DNA of 64,000 nt from Lytechinus variegatus (Eukaryota > Echinodermata > Echinoidea > Temnopleuroida > Toxopneustidae): positions 30,593,129-30,657,128 of the forward strand of contig NC_054746.1 of assembly GCF_018143015.1 (NCBI RefSeq), given 5' to 3'. The notes under the pieces were generated by a model. It was not told the DNA's origin. It was given only the letters and a program-made list of their open reading frames with translations, and did not search any database. Within the stretch, counting starts at the first letter, position 1. Each line of letters starts with the position of its first letter. Below, piece by piece: positions 63,620-64,000 of the stretch. A program made the position numbers and the translations under genes.

Positions 63620-64000
63620 AATTTCAAAGGGCGGATGTTTCATCAAATGTAGATATCTCTATACCCAATCGGCTCTAATTCAATTGATTTTCAAAGATTA
63701 TTGAACTTTATTACAAGGAAAATAGTGCGCAAAAAGTTGAAACTTCTGTGATTTCTTGAAATTATCTTTCTATATAAAAAAAAGGATGCCTAATTTCTTT
63801 GACTTACCCTGAAGCGCTTCATTTTGAATATAAAGAAACTTAAGTGTCATTCAAAATTTCAAACTGAGGGCGCAAAACAGGACAGGAGGTAAATGTATAC
63901 AGGGAAATGACATGAAGTTTAATACAATTTGATAAAAAATATTGTACTTTTTTATTTAATACGACACGAATTTCATACCTTCCTCTTTTTGTATTAGGAA
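63620..64000. other. End of window, no gene seen
   Basis: AT-rich sequence with no coding, TIR or RNA signal that I can support. Confidence 0.4.

Noticed and set aside
1..64000. CRISPR arrays, bacterial operons or integrated viral genes
   Set aside because: No regular short repeat-spacer arrays, no dense ORFs and no viral structural or replication proteins; the window is eukaryotic with split genes.

Overview
The window is eukaryotic and AT-rich: split genes with GT-AG introns, long introns full of small DNA transposons, microsatellites and very frequent TACATGTA-type words. The repeat content and protein sequences point to a marine invertebrate deuterostome, most likely an echinoderm such as a sea urchin. 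That assignment is inference from repeat style; no species marker is present.

Two protein-coding genes can be reconstructed exon by exon, and they converge tail to tail. (1) Plus strand, 7569-16900: a fold-type II PLP enzyme of the serine racemase / serine-threonine dehydratase family, with nine coding positions giving about 319 aa. Its last coding exon exists twice (15641-15778 and 16763-16900). Both copies are intact, have acceptors in the same phase, are the same length and end in a stop, so they look like alternative 3' terminal exons. (2) Minus strand, 60368-22078: a complete TTC7 (tetratricopeptide repeat protein 7) gene of 19 coding exons and 844 codons. TTC7 is the scaffold that bridges PI4KA to EFR3 at the plasma membrane. 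All 19 exons join in phase and cover the family from N-terminus to C-terminus.

Layout: 1-2973 a TIR element with subterminal arrays of one 14-mer; 4273-6543 three MITE-type elements; 7241-7340 a CCAAT/ETS-rich probable promoter; 7569-16900 the PLP enzyme; 16901-22077 an intergenic stretch with a roughly 155-bp tandem repeat; 22078-60368 TTC7; 60420-60510 its GC-rich probable promoter; 60510-64000 intergenic with a SINE, a dispersed ACTGGTC motif and GCGCGAAGCGCG palindromes.

TTC7 introns 6 and 1 are transposon-rich. Intron 6 (39580-50136) holds a snap-back MITE, a pogo-like element with another element nested in it, and a 2.6-kb hAT-like element with a perfect 8-bp target duplication. Intron 1 (53716-60244) holds a tandem array rich in TGACCTTTGACC, split by a hAT-like element that carries a 1.1-kb purine minisatellite. 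It also holds a reversed truncated copy of that element, a block of GAGACGTCTC palindromes, and a 608-bp foldback element. The foldback element has 142-bp arms and a 9-bp target duplication, and encloses a promoter/first-exon-like segment (Pack-MULE-like). No functional rRNA, tRNA or CRISPR feature was seen.
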